Shown one piece after another: positions 34,323 to 44,232 of a DNA stretch of 64,000 nt (positions are counted from its first letter, which is position 1; every line of letters starts with the position of its first letter). Under the pieces are notes generated by a model, which saw only the letters and a list, made by a program, of their open reading frames with translations, searched no databases and had not been told where the DNA came from. Source of the DNA: an uncultured Porphyromonadaceae bacterium (GTDB lineage Bacteria; Bacteroidota; Bacteroidia; Bacteroidales; Muribaculaceae); assembly GCA_937921035.1 (NCBI GenBank), contig CALEUL010000052.1, positions 1 to 64,000 on the forward strand. The letters are read 5' to 3'. A program made the position numbers and the translations under genes.

Positions 34323-35588
34323 ATGGAAGTGTTTGTCAGAAAAAATAATACTGTCATATACACTGCGGTGGCCGTATGTGTCAACGCGATGCTGCTTGTG
34401 ATGCTGACGCTAATGGGCAATACTTTATCCACCGACAAGAATGGAACCGGCATGGTCATGAAGCAGCTTGATGTCGGCCGCCGGATATATGCTGACAATA
34501 TATCTGATAAGAAGACTGCAAATTATGCCAATGTCGAAAAGGAATTTTTCCCAGTCAATATAGGGTTTGACCGAGAAATGGTGGAGGCATATGACGAATT
34601 CGGGATTCCCGTGGGTGAACGCCCAGTAGTTAGTCGCAGGCGTCTCGCGCAGTTCCTGAAGTCGATTGAAAGATGCGATTACAAGAGTATTATTCTTGAT
34701 GTGCAATTCTTCAAAACAGATGCCGGAGAGGCAGACTCGGCACTTTTTTCAGCCATTAACAGTCTTCCTCGTATTCTCGTATCGTCTAACGATGATGACG
34801 ATGCCGAGGTGGCAATCTTGCCAGACAGGCTTGCGTCATCGGAATATAATACTTCTTTTGACGAGGGTAACTTTGTAAAATACCGCTACGATCACGACAA
34901 TGTCAAGGATATGGCTCTTGCGACTTACAATATGCGAAATAATTGCGATGTAAGTCTTGCCGGATATTTTCCGACCGACCGGGGGCGGCTTGCTTCGGGC
35001 ACACTTGCTCTGTGGATGCCTTACAACATTGAATCGGGATATGACAGCGAAGGTGAAAAGACGTATTATAATCTTGGCGCAGATTTACTTGATGTTTATT
35101 CGCCGGACGAACTTGCGGAATTGGTATCCGGAAAAACCATAGTCATTGGAGACTACTCGGGAGGCGACAGCCACGACACATATACAGGCTCGGTAGCTGG
35201 TCCGGTCATTCTGATTAATGCAGTGATAGCGCTGGAACAACATCGGCATATCATTAACTGGTGGTGGATGGGCCTATTCTTTGTGGTGTATGTATTTCTT
35301 ACGCTGTTGCTTATATATGACCCGGCCAGATTGTTGCCTGAAAGACTGGGCAAGTCAAAGATTCTGAATCTGATTGTTTCCGGGCTAAGTTTCGGCATGG
35401 TAATTCTGGCGCTTAACGTCATTATGTATCTGTGCACCGGCGTGATTTACGACCTTTACTACCCTACTCTTTGGCTGATGGCCATTTATTTTATCAAAGA
35501 CAACTACGATTCGATTCAGCGAAATTTCTGCTCCGCAGTCAAATATATGAACCGGATGTTTCACAAGTCTCAGAATCTAAAAACATGA
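34323..35588 (+). CDS. CHASE2-domain membrane protein
   Basis: 421 residues: one N-terminal membrane helix (about 10-32), then a periplasmic CHASE2-like sensor (about 33-310). Its hallmarks are ERPVVSRRRLAQFLKSIERCDYKSIILDVQFF, SGKTIVIGDYSGGDSHDTYTG and GPVILINAVIALEQH, followed by three helices to about residue 400. CHASE2 is usually coupled to a kinase, cyclase or effector, but here there is no output domain. It must signal through partners, and the neighbouring caspase-like gene (convergent) is a candidate. Overlaps the next gene by 4 bp. Confidence 0.8.
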   Translation: MEVFVRKNNTVIYTAVAVCVNAMLLVMLTLMGNTLSTDKNGTGMVMKQLDVGRRIYADNISDKKTANYANVEKEFFPVNIGFDREMVEAYDEFGIPVGERPVVSRRRLAQFLKSIERCDYKSIILDVQFFKTDAGEADSALFSAINSLPRILVSSNDDDDAEVAILPDRLASSEYNTSFDEGNFVKYRYDHDNVKDMALATYNMRNNCDVSLAGYFPTDRGRLASGTLALWMPYNIESGYDSEGEKTYYNLGADLLDVYSPDELAELVSGKTIVIGDYSGGDSHDTYTGSVAGPVILINAVIALEQHRHIINWWWMGLFFVVYVFLTLLLIYDPARLLPERLGKSKILNLIVSGLSFGMVILALNVIMYLCTGVIYDLYYPTLWLMAIYFIKDNYDSIQRNFCSAVKYMNRMFHKSQNLKT

Positions 35589-36205
35589 AGAAAATCATTG
35601 CGGCACTTGCCATAATTACAGTATCGGTATATTCAGTCTCGGCCGATAACTTCAAGATACTCTATCTGACAACGCCGGATATTGCAATCGGCGGCAAAAC
35701 ACATAAAGTAGGCGATACGTTTGCAGGTGATGAGCCTGTCGCGTGGTCGGCACCGCGACAGGCAATGAAGGTGCTGAACACTGCAACAAAAAAGCAGTCG
35801 CTGGTAGTGGCAGAGAAGTACGAAGGCTGCAAATCCGCTGATATGAATTCATATTTTGTCCAGTCCAAGCAATTGTCTACCCGTCAGGGCGAGATCATCA
35901 ACACTATGGAGCTGGGTATTGTGCTTGGAGATTCGCATTACATGCTCGACTCTATTTCTGTAAGCACGCTGCTTCCGGTAGATAACAATCGCTTTTTTTT
36001 CGCCAGCTATGACTATAACGGCGAGACAATAAACAAGAAATTGAACTGCAGGAACGGCAATCTCATTTTTGACAAGACCATATACAGCATCGACGGAAAA
36101 TCCATCGAACCTTTCGACATTACGCTAAGCGTCTGGTATATGGACCGAGAGGCCGGCAACCGTACACTTGTTACGGATAAGATGATAATTCTGCCGGTTA
36201 ATTAG
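35585..36205 (+). CDS. Small exported protein linked to the CHASE2 gene
   Basis: 206 residues with a clear signal peptide (MKKIIAALAIITVSVYSVSA). The body begins DNFKILYLTTPDIAIGGKTHKVGDTF and ends LVTDKMIILPVN, all beta-rich; no domain recognised. The start overlaps the CHASE2 stop as ATGA, so the two proteins are translationally coupled and probably work together in the periplasm. Its 3' end overlaps the convergent gene at 36198 by 8 bp. Confidence 0.75.
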   Translation: MKKIIAALAIITVSVYSVSADNFKILYLTTPDIAIGGKTHKVGDTFAGDEPVAWSAPRQAMKVLNTATKKQSLVVAEKYEGCKSADMNSYFVQSKQLSTRQGEIINTMELGIVLGDSHYMLDSISVSTLLPVDNNRFFFASYDYNGETINKKLNCRNGNLIFDKTIYSIDGKSIEPFDITLSVWYMDREAGNRTLVTDKMIILPVN

Positions 36206-36893
36206 ACTCTTTGTAGAATTTACGAAGGGTTCCCCACGGATCTCCCATAAACATCAAATGAGAAACCTGCCAGCATTTGCCATGTGCTTTAAGTATATCG
36301 GTGTCTAAGTAATCGATATATTCGGTATTATCATATATATTATATTGATTCTCTTTGTTGTTAACAAGAAGAAAGAACGATTCCGCAAGCTGCCTTGCCA
36401 ATTTGCGTGCTTCCGGTGTGTTGAGAACGTAAAGAGCCAGTGCCATGTTGTGCATCAGTGGCAAAGTATAGGATTTTATCTTCGGGAAGAGATACATCGC
36501 AGCTTCCGGATAATTTAATTCTGAAAGCTGTTCGAGGAGCACCTGATTGGCACAATATGGATCGCCCAGCTCAGCCCCTTTTCTGAAACACCATTTGCAG
36601 GCTTTTCTTTCGTGCCCCGCCGCCATCGCAAGCCCGGCTCTGCGGTAATCGGCGCCTGTAGCAGTCTTCTCATCCAGCTCGTTCCACATTTGTTTGATCG
36701 CGCTGCCGTTGTATTTTTTGTCGAGGTCGGTCATGGCATCCAATGCCAGTTTCCGTTCTGCGGCATCAGATGCGTTGTCAAACCGCATTAGCAGTAATTC
36801 CATTTGGGCGCCATAATCGTCAGGCTGGGCTGCTACCAGACCTGCCATACAGGCAACGGACAAAAAAAGTATGGTATATATAGATAGTTTCAT
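36198..36893 (-). CDS. Exported Sel1/TPR-like protein
   Basis: 231 residues, signal peptide (residues 1-22, MKLSIYTILFLSVACMAGLV). An all-helical body with a Sel1-like repeat (RKACKWCFRKGAELGDPYCANQVL) and tandem helices after it. Probably a periplasmic scaffold. It begins 3 bp after the stop of the WD40-caspase gene and is the last gene of the minus-strand cluster. Confidence 0.7.
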   Translation of the reverse strand: MKLSIYTILFLSVACMAGLVAAQPDDYGAQMELLLMRFDNASDAAERKLALDAMTDLDKKYNGSAIKQMWNELDEKTATGADYRRAGLAMAAGHERKACKWCFRKGAELGDPYCANQVLLEQLSELNYPEAAMYLFPKIKSYTLPLMHNMALALYVLNTPEARKLARQLAESFFLLVNNKENQYNIYDNTEYIDYLDTDILKAHGKCWQVSHLMFMGDPWGTLRKFYKESN

Positions 36894-36896
36894 CGT

Positions 36897-39767
36897 TTAT
36901 TTGATTTCAAGGTCATAATGATAGTTTTGTGAACGCAACGTAGGCGACTGGCGTCCTTCCGACATATCAGTTACATGACGGCGGGTATAGTCAATCCACT
37001 CGCTTAGCGATGTTTTGCCGTTGTGGTCGGCGTCGGCAGCATCGCCTTGGATGCCTTTTAGCAGACAATAGGTGAACAGACCGTTGTTCCATTCGGGACT
37101 TTCTACAGCCAGTTCGCCGCCTCCGGCGCTTGACAATACTGTGGCCCCGACGCCCCAACGGGTATCCCGGAACATATCGGAAAGGATTGCGTTTACGCGT
37201 TCAATATCTTCCTTTGCCGATACATTCTGCCCCGCAGCGCGGAATACCAGTTCCTCGCCAGCAGGCATAGCCACCGTGTTGACGGCGAAGTAATCTTCCT
37301 TGTCGAGTTCGCCGGAATGACAGGCGTCTATGAAGCAGGCTCGGTTTAGCGCCGGCACACCATCAAAAACGCCCATAAAGTCATCGTACCGAATGCCCCC
37401 GCTACTCGGATTGGCAAAATCCATATCGTAGGCTCCGAGATAATACTCCAGTTCGCTGTCGAGCACACCATGTCCGGCAAAAAACATCAGCGCGACATCG
37501 TCGGGCCGCGACCCCGCTAAGAACGAACGTATTTTATCCAGACTTGCTGCCGTTACCTGTGAGTCGGTGAGTGTTAGTGTCCTGACTTGAGCAAAGTTCT
37601 GCCCTGCCCTCTTTTCCAGAGCCTCGACAAAATCCCCGGCGTCCTTGGCTGCATAACCTAAGTTATAGCGGCTGTCTGCATAGCCGGACACTCCGGCGGC
37701 AACGATATACAGATTGGGCTTAACAGGCTTTTGTGGCGTGTATGTTACGTTAAGGGTCTCGCGTAGCGAGCTTGTCCCCTTGACATTGGAGCACCATACG
37801 GTTATTTCGTTGTTCCCCGATGCCAAAGCGATATTCTCCTTTAGGTTGAATGCTCGTCCTGCCACGCGGCGCTTGCCAGGACTGAGCACCGGCACTCCGT
37901 TGACAGTGACGGAGATTTCGCTCAGATCATACATCGAATCGGCAAAGGCGACATCCAGCGCAATAGTACTCTCCGTAGTGATGAAGGGCATCTCTTTGCG
38001 ATTGACCTTAGCCGTAGGCACATGGTAGTCGGCAGACAGGCTTTCCTCACTGATTCCGGCACGGCGCAGTCGTTTTTTCCATGCCTTATTGAGCAGTTCA
38101 ATCTCGGCATGATTACCGCCAAGACGACTCAGCACTATATCGGGGCGGTTGTTGCGCAGGTCAAACTGTTCAAAAGCATATGCCTTCCCGTCTTTGACAA
38201 AGTTTATATGACGGCTGATACCTGGCGTTGCCTTATAGTAATGGTCGGGCGTAAGAAACATATAATCAGTGCCGGTATCGTCTGCCACTTGATAAACGTA
38301 TACTATTGGTTCTTGTGTCCGTACATCCCATATTGTTATTTGCCCTAATCTGTCTGAAGTAAACATACGCGTAGAGTCGGAGGACAAGGAGATAGACATT
38401 ATTTCGGCATGATGTTCGCGGCTTTGGCGGAAACTTTTTGTCTGACCCTTTTTCCAGAAATTGAGTTTACCCAAGGTCGTGCCGGCGACGATAGTTCCGT
38501 CAGGCAGAATTTCACATGCAGTTACAAACTCCAGATCATCGTAGTCGGCAGCCATTTCGGAGACATAACGCATAGTTTTGAGGTCTAAAATTGCTATATC
38601 ATTTGGAATTGAGGCGATGACGGCATAGTCATCATCCGGGGAAATTTTGATATCGCTTATCTTATTGTATATGTTTTCGGCTAATCGCAGAGGCTGGTCT
38701 GAATTAAACGATCCTTCTATCAACGAGGCTCCACTATCGTTGATACGACTCACTGCTGTGTTATTGGTTCCGATAAGGAATTTGCCGTTGCCGTAAGGGC
38801 GTGATATAGTAGAGAACAAACGGCCTTTTCCAACATCCCTGAAGGCTGGTAGCTTGTAGAAGGGTTTGCCTGAAACCGACATATATAGGTGTTCGAGTCC
38901 CATTGCTATTGTTTTGTCTCCACATATGGACAGCCGGCAGATATTTCCGGCGCCTGATATGGGCATAGAGTTGCCACCGCAAAGTTCCACGGCGTCTGTG
39001 CCCAAAAGAATCACGGAATCTGTTCCCGGTTGGAAACAAGCATCATTAGACCTTTCGGAATTTGAAATTGTTCCGATAAGGCTGGCATGCCGGAGATCCC
39101 ATAGACGTGCACCCTTTCCAGAAGTCAGTAACAACGAATCATTATTGTTGCTGCATACGGTTCTGGCACTGCGGGTACGGCCTCCGATGGTTCCGACAGG
39201 TGCGAGATTGTTCCCCAATGCGGTATACAACATCAGCATATCACCATTTTTAGCGAAGGTGTAATCCGATCCTGCTGAATATTTAGGCATCCTGTCAGAC
39301 GAAACCTTACCGATGCACTTTCCTTTTGTCCAGTCGATTAAATCGTTTGCTGCAACCGACGAATCTTCGGTATTTTGAAATTTGAACCCCTCTATATCAT
39401 TATAGAATAGTCTAAAATCCGTAGGACGGCTCCAGTCTATTGAATCGTCGGTAACATTCGGCATTCTCTCGAGACCTTTTAATGTGAACACCTTAGTATC
39501 AGCATAGAACAGTCTGGAATCCGTGGGATGGGCAAAAATTTTTACCGTAAACATCGGCAACGTAGCCATAAGCATACGGCTATTAAGATCCCAGACACAG
39601 ACCTCGCCATCGGATCGGGTAAAAATGTACTTTTCATCGTAGCTGACAGCGAAGTCCTTAATGGGGTGCCCCCTGTGGAACATCGTCTGTATCGCGTCGT
39701 TCTCCGCCAAGGCTGGTGGTACAGCACACAGAAAAATAAATAATAAAAGTATTTTTATTCTTGTCAT
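36897..39767 (-). CDS. Exported WD40-repeat protein with caspase-like (C14) domain
   Basis: 956 residues. A signal peptide (1-21) is followed by a long WD40-type propeller region, about 25-520, with VWDL, LWDL and IWDV blade ends. A beta-sandwich linker lies near 590-690. The C-terminal caspase fold has His in LMFFAGHGVLDSE (about 764) and catalytic Cys in RACFIDACHSGELDKEDY (about 816), so both dyad residues are present. Near the end is an EF-hand-like loop, DADHNGKTSLSEW. In bacteria, caspase domains with propeller sensors are linked to signalling, cell death and conflict systems. The signal peptide puts this one outside the cytoplasm. Confidence 0.88.
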   Translation of the reverse strand: MTRIKILLLFIFLCAVPPALAENDAIQTMFHRGHPIKDFAVSYDEKYIFTRSDGEVCVWDLNSRMLMATLPMFTVKIFAHPTDSRLFYADTKVFTLKGLERMPNVTDDSIDWSRPTDFRLFYNDIEGFKFQNTEDSSVAANDLIDWTKGKCIGKVSSDRMPKYSAGSDYTFAKNGDMLMLYTALGNNLAPVGTIGGRTRSARTVCSNNNDSLLLTSGKGARLWDLRHASLIGTISNSERSNDACFQPGTDSVILLGTDAVELCGGNSMPISGAGNICRLSICGDKTIAMGLEHLYMSVSGKPFYKLPAFRDVGKGRLFSTISRPYGNGKFLIGTNNTAVSRINDSGASLIEGSFNSDQPLRLAENIYNKISDIKISPDDDYAVIASIPNDIAILDLKTMRYVSEMAADYDDLEFVTACEILPDGTIVAGTTLGKLNFWKKGQTKSFRQSREHHAEIMSISLSSDSTRMFTSDRLGQITIWDVRTQEPIVYVYQVADDTGTDYMFLTPDHYYKATPGISRHINFVKDGKAYAFEQFDLRNNRPDIVLSRLGGNHAEIELLNKAWKKRLRRAGISEESLSADYHVPTAKVNRKEMPFITTESTIALDVAFADSMYDLSEISVTVNGVPVLSPGKRRVAGRAFNLKENIALASGNNEITVWCSNVKGTSSLRETLNVTYTPQKPVKPNLYIVAAGVSGYADSRYNLGYAAKDAGDFVEALEKRAGQNFAQVRTLTLTDSQVTAASLDKIRSFLAGSRPDDVALMFFAGHGVLDSELEYYLGAYDMDFANPSSGGIRYDDFMGVFDGVPALNRACFIDACHSGELDKEDYFAVNTVAMPAGEELVFRAAGQNVSAKEDIERVNAILSDMFRDTRWGVGATVLSSAGGGELAVESPEWNNGLFTYCLLKGIQGDAADADHNGKTSLSEWIDYTRRHVTDMSEGRQSPTLRSQNYHYDLEIK

Positions 39768-39846
39768 TAGTATTTTGTTTGCTTGTCTGTTTTTATGTAC
39801 TTCCCGTATGGATTGTTAAGAAATTTCCAGCAGGTTGTCGGCCTTG

Positions 39847-40734
39847 TTAATCTTCTTCTATAGAACAGTCTTGTTCCTCAGGGTCGTCAAGCAGTCCTTG
39901 CTGCCGCATTTCTTCGGCCCAGTCAATCCATTGTTCGATGTTACACTCAATTTGATTGCGTTCTTCGGCTGATATCTCAGGATTGTCGTTGAGGTATTCG
40001 GCGAGCGTCGCGGCAATGGCTTGCGCCCCTCGCCAGTCGCCGTATTCGTATGCTTCCTCGAAAAGATCAATCGCTTTTTCGAAATCAAGGATACAGCCGA
40101 TTCCGCAAGTATACAGCGAACCAAGCCGGAAAGCGTATTCTTCGGGGTGCCGGCTGGCTGCAACAGATGTCCACTTGAACAGACGCGACGCCATATCCTG
40201 ATTTTCCAATGGGGCCTCAGGATTGATCAGTTCCCAGTAATAGTCACTCAGCCGACATGCTGCCTTTGCATTTACGTCGGCAATAGACTCGTAATACTTC
40301 ACAGCAATCTCGGGATTATTGCCCTGCACCGGATTCATATAATAGTCTCCGAGCCAAATTACAGCTTCCTCGCGCCAACGGCAGTCGATTTCAGAGCATG
40401 CTTCATAAAATCTCTTTGCATCGTTCCGATTATATTTATGTCCGGAGCCTATTTCGGTATGTTTCGGAGTCTCGGCGTTGTCGCACATATATCCGATGAG
40501 AAAGTAACCGAGACCGTCGTGCCCTTCAAACGCCGCTTTGCAAGCTAATTCAAAACATTTGTCAAGATCAATGTCAACCCCGATTCCTTCATGATACATC
40601 AACGCCATAAGTCCGGCGCGCTCGCTGGTGTCCGGTGCGTTCATAACAAGTTCAACAGCGTCCATAATGGCTTCGGGTCGTTTATCCGTATCTGCAAGGA
40701 GTTTGTGAAAATTATCGGAAAGTGTCATAGCCAT
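39847..40734 (-). CDS. Cytoplasmic Sel1-repeat protein
   Basis: 295 residues, no signal peptide. Sel1/TPR-like helical repeats are seen as ALMYHEGIGVDIDLDKCFELACKAAFEGHDGLGYFLIGYM, IWLGDYYMNPVQGNNPEIAVKYYESIA and LGSLYTCGIGCILDFEKAIDLFEEAYEYGD. The very acidic tail (DDPEEQDCSIEED) resembles that of the 148-residue protein at 45731. Such repeats mediate protein-protein contacts. It lies between the WD40-caspase gene and the first member of the paralogous family (40744). Confidence 0.75.
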   Translation of the reverse strand: MAMTLSDNFHKLLADTDKRPEAIMDAVELVMNAPDTSERAGLMALMYHEGIGVDIDLDKCFELACKAAFEGHDGLGYFLIGYMCDNAETPKHTEIGSGHKYNRNDAKRFYEACSEIDCRWREEAVIWLGDYYMNPVQGNNPEIAVKYYESIADVNAKAACRLSDYYWELINPEAPLENQDMASRLFKWTSVAASRHPEEYAFRLGSLYTCGIGCILDFEKAIDLFEEAYEYGDWRGAQAIAATLAEYLNDNPEISAEERNQIECNIEQWIDWAEEMRQQGLLDDPEEQDCSIEED

Positions 40735-40743
40735 AGAAAATTA

Positions 40744-41565
40744 TCAGTCAAACATTACCTCTGGATTCATCTGCGCCGGCGAGCGCCAGTCGATGTTATA
40801 TTTATCCATAAGAAGTTCTTTTTCGGCACTCCAGTAATGAAAACAGAAGCCCCTGCGCCGTGGAGCGTTGGCGAAACGTCTGTCAAGTTCATCCTCAAGT
40901 TCGTAGTATATATCCTCCCATTCCCGGGTGTACTCTACCGGGTCTTTCCGAAGATGTCCGATATGTGGACGTAACATGATTTTCAATAATTCGTCAGAGG
41001 TAAAAACTGCTGCAATTGAATTCTGCAGATCTTTGTCAAACAAACGGTCCATCCAAAAGTCGTCCTCAAGAAGGATTCTGAGCTTGATTAATTTACGCAG
41101 ATGCCCTTTCATATCGGCTGTCAGTTTGCCTTCGCGGTTCGCGGCACGGAAATAGTGCAGCAATAGTTCGTAGAGATAATGATTGTATACAGATTCGCCT
41201 ACTGCGTCGATAATACGTGGCAGAGTCTGTTCCATAGCTTCCCAGGACGTTACTTCATATCGGACAAGATCCAGAACGTCCTCGGCAAGTTGTTTCAATT
41301 GCCTGTAATCTCTCTGTTCTACATATGTTTCAGCAAGAAGGGTATATAACTCGAGTAGTTGATAATCATATATGTGTGGCCCGTTTTCTACAAGAATCAT
41401 AGAAATCAGCGATTTGAAATAGAACACATCATCTTCCATTTGCTTTGAAGGATTGTCAGTCATGTTGTTCCGGCGAATGTTAAAAACATCATCAATGCGC
41501 TCTTCTATGCATTTAGTTCCGTCATGTATCAGTTCCCTGATAAGTTCTTTAGTTTTTGTCTTCAT
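40744..41565 (-). CDS. Unrecognised helical protein, paralogue of 44897
   Basis: 273 residues, cytoplasmic, mostly alpha-helical. The last ~87 residues share a dense motif with the protein at 44897: DELL-x-I, KD-x2-EYTR-x-WE-x-IYY, DELD-x-RFA-x2-PR, GFCF-x-YW and MNP-x-V-x-FD. No family name known to me. Its start overlaps the 3' end of the gene at 41549 by 17 bp, and the Sel1 gene follows after 9 bp. Confidence 0.7.
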   Translation of the reverse strand: MKTKTKELIRELIHDGTKCIEERIDDVFNIRRNNMTDNPSKQMEDDVFYFKSLISMILVENGPHIYDYQLLELYTLLAETYVEQRDYRQLKQLAEDVLDLVRYEVTSWEAMEQTLPRIIDAVGESVYNHYLYELLLHYFRAANREGKLTADMKGHLRKLIKLRILLEDDFWMDRLFDKDLQNSIAAVFTSDELLKIMLRPHIGHLRKDPVEYTREWEDIYYELEDELDRRFANAPRRRGFCFHYWSAEKELLMDKYNIDWRSPAQMNPEVMFD

Positions 41566-42241
41566 GCTTTCCGGTGGTTAACGGTGTGGATAAGAATCTG
41601 ATCTGATGCATTACGCCATTACGGTCGTAATAGTACCCCGATATCGTTTTGTCGGATTTACGGTATTCCGCATCCATCTCCCGTTTCAACGGGAAATCCG
41701 CATCCCTATTCAACTCGTAAGCAATCCGGTAAGCTGAATCGGAATTATAATATATGGAATCTGGAGCGTCCGTACATTTATCATGAAGACCCTTGATTTT
41801 TTCGGCAAGCTGAGGATAATCTGCCGAGAGCCAGACTATCAGAGCCGGACTGCGAAGTGCAATCTGATTAATTAGAGACAATGGCATGGGATTGTCGTAT
41901 GCGCCGGCAGCAAATTTGGCAAGAAGTTCATCAACAGTAGCGACAAATTCCCAGCCGTTTTCATCGGACCATACAGGATAGTTTAGATTCGGATTGAGCA
42001 ATACGGCAAGATAATATGCAGCCATAAAGGCCCGAATCCTTCTGATAACACCAGTTCCGTCATCCTCAATCTGGTAGTCGCTTTCTATGTATATATCTAC
42101 CAAATCCACAATATCCCCAAGGTCTCGGGACATTAGAATGCAGTGTGATATGAAATCAATTTCGCTGCGGAAGATAATCGCTTTGGATGCCGGACGCATG
42201 GACGGTAACGTATCGCACCTCTGTCTTGTGAATATTGCCAT
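41549..42241 (-). CDS. Unrecognised 230-residue protein
   Basis: No signal peptide or membrane helix. The N-terminal part (AIIFRSEIDFISHCILMSRDLGDIVDLVDIYIESDYQ) and the end (ISGYYYDRNGVMHQIRFL) give no family I know. It sits in the operon with 6 bp to the membrane protein gene upstream and a 17-bp overlap with the gene downstream. Function unknown. Confidence 0.65.
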   Translation of the reverse strand: MAIFTRQRCDTLPSMRPASKAIIFRSEIDFISHCILMSRDLGDIVDLVDIYIESDYQIEDDGTGVIRRIRAFMAAYYLAVLLNPNLNYPVWSDENGWEFVATVDELLAKFAAGAYDNPMPLSLINQIALRSPALIVWLSADYPQLAEKIKGLHDKCTDAPDSIYYNSDSAYRIAYELNRDADFPLKREMDAEYRKSDKTISGYYYDRNGVMHQIRFLSTPLTTGKHEDKN

Positions 42242-42247
42242 TGTATT

Positions 42248-43777
42248 TTAATATACGTCATGAGATTCAACACCTGTGTGCATGCCCACTTCCTTTCGGT
42301 CCACTACCTCGCGCGTCAGGTGGGTATCGGTCTCCTGATAGTTGCATTGTGAGCAAATGAAATAGTCGAGATAGAAAGTTTCCAGAAATGTTACTTCATA
42401 ATCAATATAGCTGTACAGGCGGTGGCGCCGTTTGTGATATCGGATATTCTCTCGGTGGCTTTCGCTGGTGCCGTCGTTGTATTTGGTAGTAACTTGAAGC
42501 CATGACTGATATTTTTCGTCCTGTTCGTCCAAAATTTTGTCGCGCCGGCTATCCTTGTCTTTCACGTATTTGGTGTCGGTAACTTCGTCATGGTCGAATC
42601 GGATTGTATGTATATGTTTGCAGCGTGGGCAACGTTCGTGAGGCGTGTAATCTTCAAGATACTCTTTTGCCCATCGTATACAATAATAGCTTACCGGTAT
42701 TATCGGTAAAACCATAAACCAGTACAGGCCCCATGCCATAAGCGCTATAGCCCAGTAATAGAAACCTATGACAGCGGCAGTATAAGTAATCACTTTCAGT
42801 GTCTTGTTGTTCAGCGGACGGAATACCACAGGATATGCAATCATCCAGCCTATGAACAGCACTAACAGCGATGGTATGAGACAATACCACGCAAAACCAA
42901 GTATGAGCGCGCCCACGACAGCTACATACATAAACCAGGGCGTTCCCTTTCCGGTATCGCTTGGAATAGAATACGTACTGCTGCGTGTAAGAATCCGTGT
43001 CAGCGGCATGTCAGTTATCATACCGGCCAAAGGTGCATATGCCATTATCCAGCCGTTCTTGGCTTTGTCCTTGACAACCTGATACTCAAAGTCTGATGCT
43101 TTGCCGTCGCTATCGAATGTTATTGACGGTTTGTACGGACGACCGTCGGGCCCATAGGCATAGATGCGGAATCCGGCTGCTTTGCGACCGTCTTTGCCGT
43201 TAAGGATGTTGTAGGCCATGCCATATTTTTGCTCTATTTCCACGATGCTTTTCCCTTTCATCTTCTCCAGAGCATTCCAGGTAGCAACTGATGTGGAAGC
43301 AATGTTGTCAAGGTTAAGATTTTCCCAGCCATCAACAATCGGTACCATGTCTTCTCCCCGCAATTTGAATTTTTCGCCTGTCGAGGTCGTCGCATTGTAT
43401 TCATGAACCGTAAGGCCGAGATATTCGGGGACAAGGCCGACGACAGTATCTCCTTTGTGTTCTCCATCAATAATCAGCTGCCTTATGGGTAGTTGTGAGG
43501 CATCAAGTTTGCCGCGGTTTCCGTCGGTGGTTTCCACCAGAATATCCTGATGATATGTCAATCGCGAGAATCCGAGAATACGCACACTATCCCCTTTGGA
43601 AAGTGCGACATGTGTGGTGTCGCCATTAATGACAACCGGGAGCTTCTGTCGGTTTTGAAGTTCTATAACCGGGCCCGACATCTTTGCCTGATTGCCAGAT
43701 GTGAAAACATCGCAAATCAGTGCAGCGAGCGCTATGATAAAGAGGATACCGCAGATGCGGGTATAAGTATGTCTCAT
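42248..43777 (-). CDS. Membrane protein with SH3-like and zinc-ribbon parts
   Basis: 509 residues. One N-terminal helix (about 8-25), then a periplasmic SH3b-like stretch (VALSKGDSVRILGFSRLTYHQDILVETTDGNRGKLDASQLPI) and a second globular part. A bundle of about four helices follows (about 285-375). The cytoplasmic C-terminal domain has two CxxC pairs (CPRCKHIH and CSQCNYQ) spaced like a split zinc ribbon. No family recognised. Its topology would let it pass an envelope signal to the cytoplasmic cluster proteins. Confidence 0.7.
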   Translation of the reverse strand: MRHTYTRICGILFIIALAALICDVFTSGNQAKMSGPVIELQNRQKLPVVINGDTTHVALSKGDSVRILGFSRLTYHQDILVETTDGNRGKLDASQLPIRQLIIDGEHKGDTVVGLVPEYLGLTVHEYNATTSTGEKFKLRGEDMVPIVDGWENLNLDNIASTSVATWNALEKMKGKSIVEIEQKYGMAYNILNGKDGRKAAGFRIYAYGPDGRPYKPSITFDSDGKASDFEYQVVKDKAKNGWIMAYAPLAGMITDMPLTRILTRSSTYSIPSDTGKGTPWFMYVAVVGALILGFAWYCLIPSLLVLFIGWMIAYPVVFRPLNNKTLKVITYTAAVIGFYYWAIALMAWGLYWFMVLPIIPVSYYCIRWAKEYLEDYTPHERCPRCKHIHTIRFDHDEVTDTKYVKDKDSRRDKILDEQDEKYQSWLQVTTKYNDGTSESHRENIRYHKRRHRLYSYIDYEVTFLETFYLDYFICSQCNYQETDTHLTREVVDRKEVGMHTGVESHDVY

Positions 43778-43810
43778 AATTAATTGGCTTATATCCGTCT
43801 TTAGTATGGT

Positions 43811-44206
43811 TTATTTATCGCTTAATTTAAGCCTTTCGAGTGCATGCGCAGCCTCTTTATGTCCAAGTTCTGCAGCTTTGGCATACCATGCGGCCGCCTC
43901 GGCGGTATCCCGTTTCACTCCTTTATATTCTCTTGAGTTCTCATTCTCGCCTGTTTCATATATACAGCCGACATAATACTGAGCGCTGGCATTGCCGGTC
44001 TCTGCCGCCTGAATAAGATATTGAAGAGCAAGACGGTAATTTTCGCTTCGTCCTTCGCCGAAATAGAAGCGTTTTCCAATTTCATATATTGCCTCCGGAT
44101 CGCCGTTTTTTGCACGAGCAAGAACTCGGTCGGCCTTGTATATCTCCTGAAAATATTCGTCTTCAATGTCGCGTGGTCCGTAGTCTGGCAATCCATTGTT
44201 TTTCAT
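43811..44206 (-). CDS. Small Sel1-repeat protein
   Basis: 131 residues with two to three Sel1 repeats: AIYEIGKRFYFGEGRSENYRLALQYLIQAAETGNASAQYYVG and AAAWYAKAAELGHKEAAHAL. Cytoplasmic. Likely an adaptor in the cluster. Confidence 0.82.
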   Translation of the reverse strand: MKNNGLPDYGPRDIEDEYFQEIYKADRVLARAKNGDPEAIYEIGKRFYFGEGRSENYRLALQYLIQAAETGNASAQYYVGCIYETGENENSREYKGVKRDTAEAAAWYAKAAELGHKEAAHALERLKLSDK

Positions 44207-44232
44207 GGTATTGATTTTTAATAATTTATAGT

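Noticed and set aside
36198..36205. Overlap of convergent genes as sign of a wrong stop
   Set aside because: Both reading frames have natural ends and good signal peptides; an 8-bp convergent overlap is plausible.
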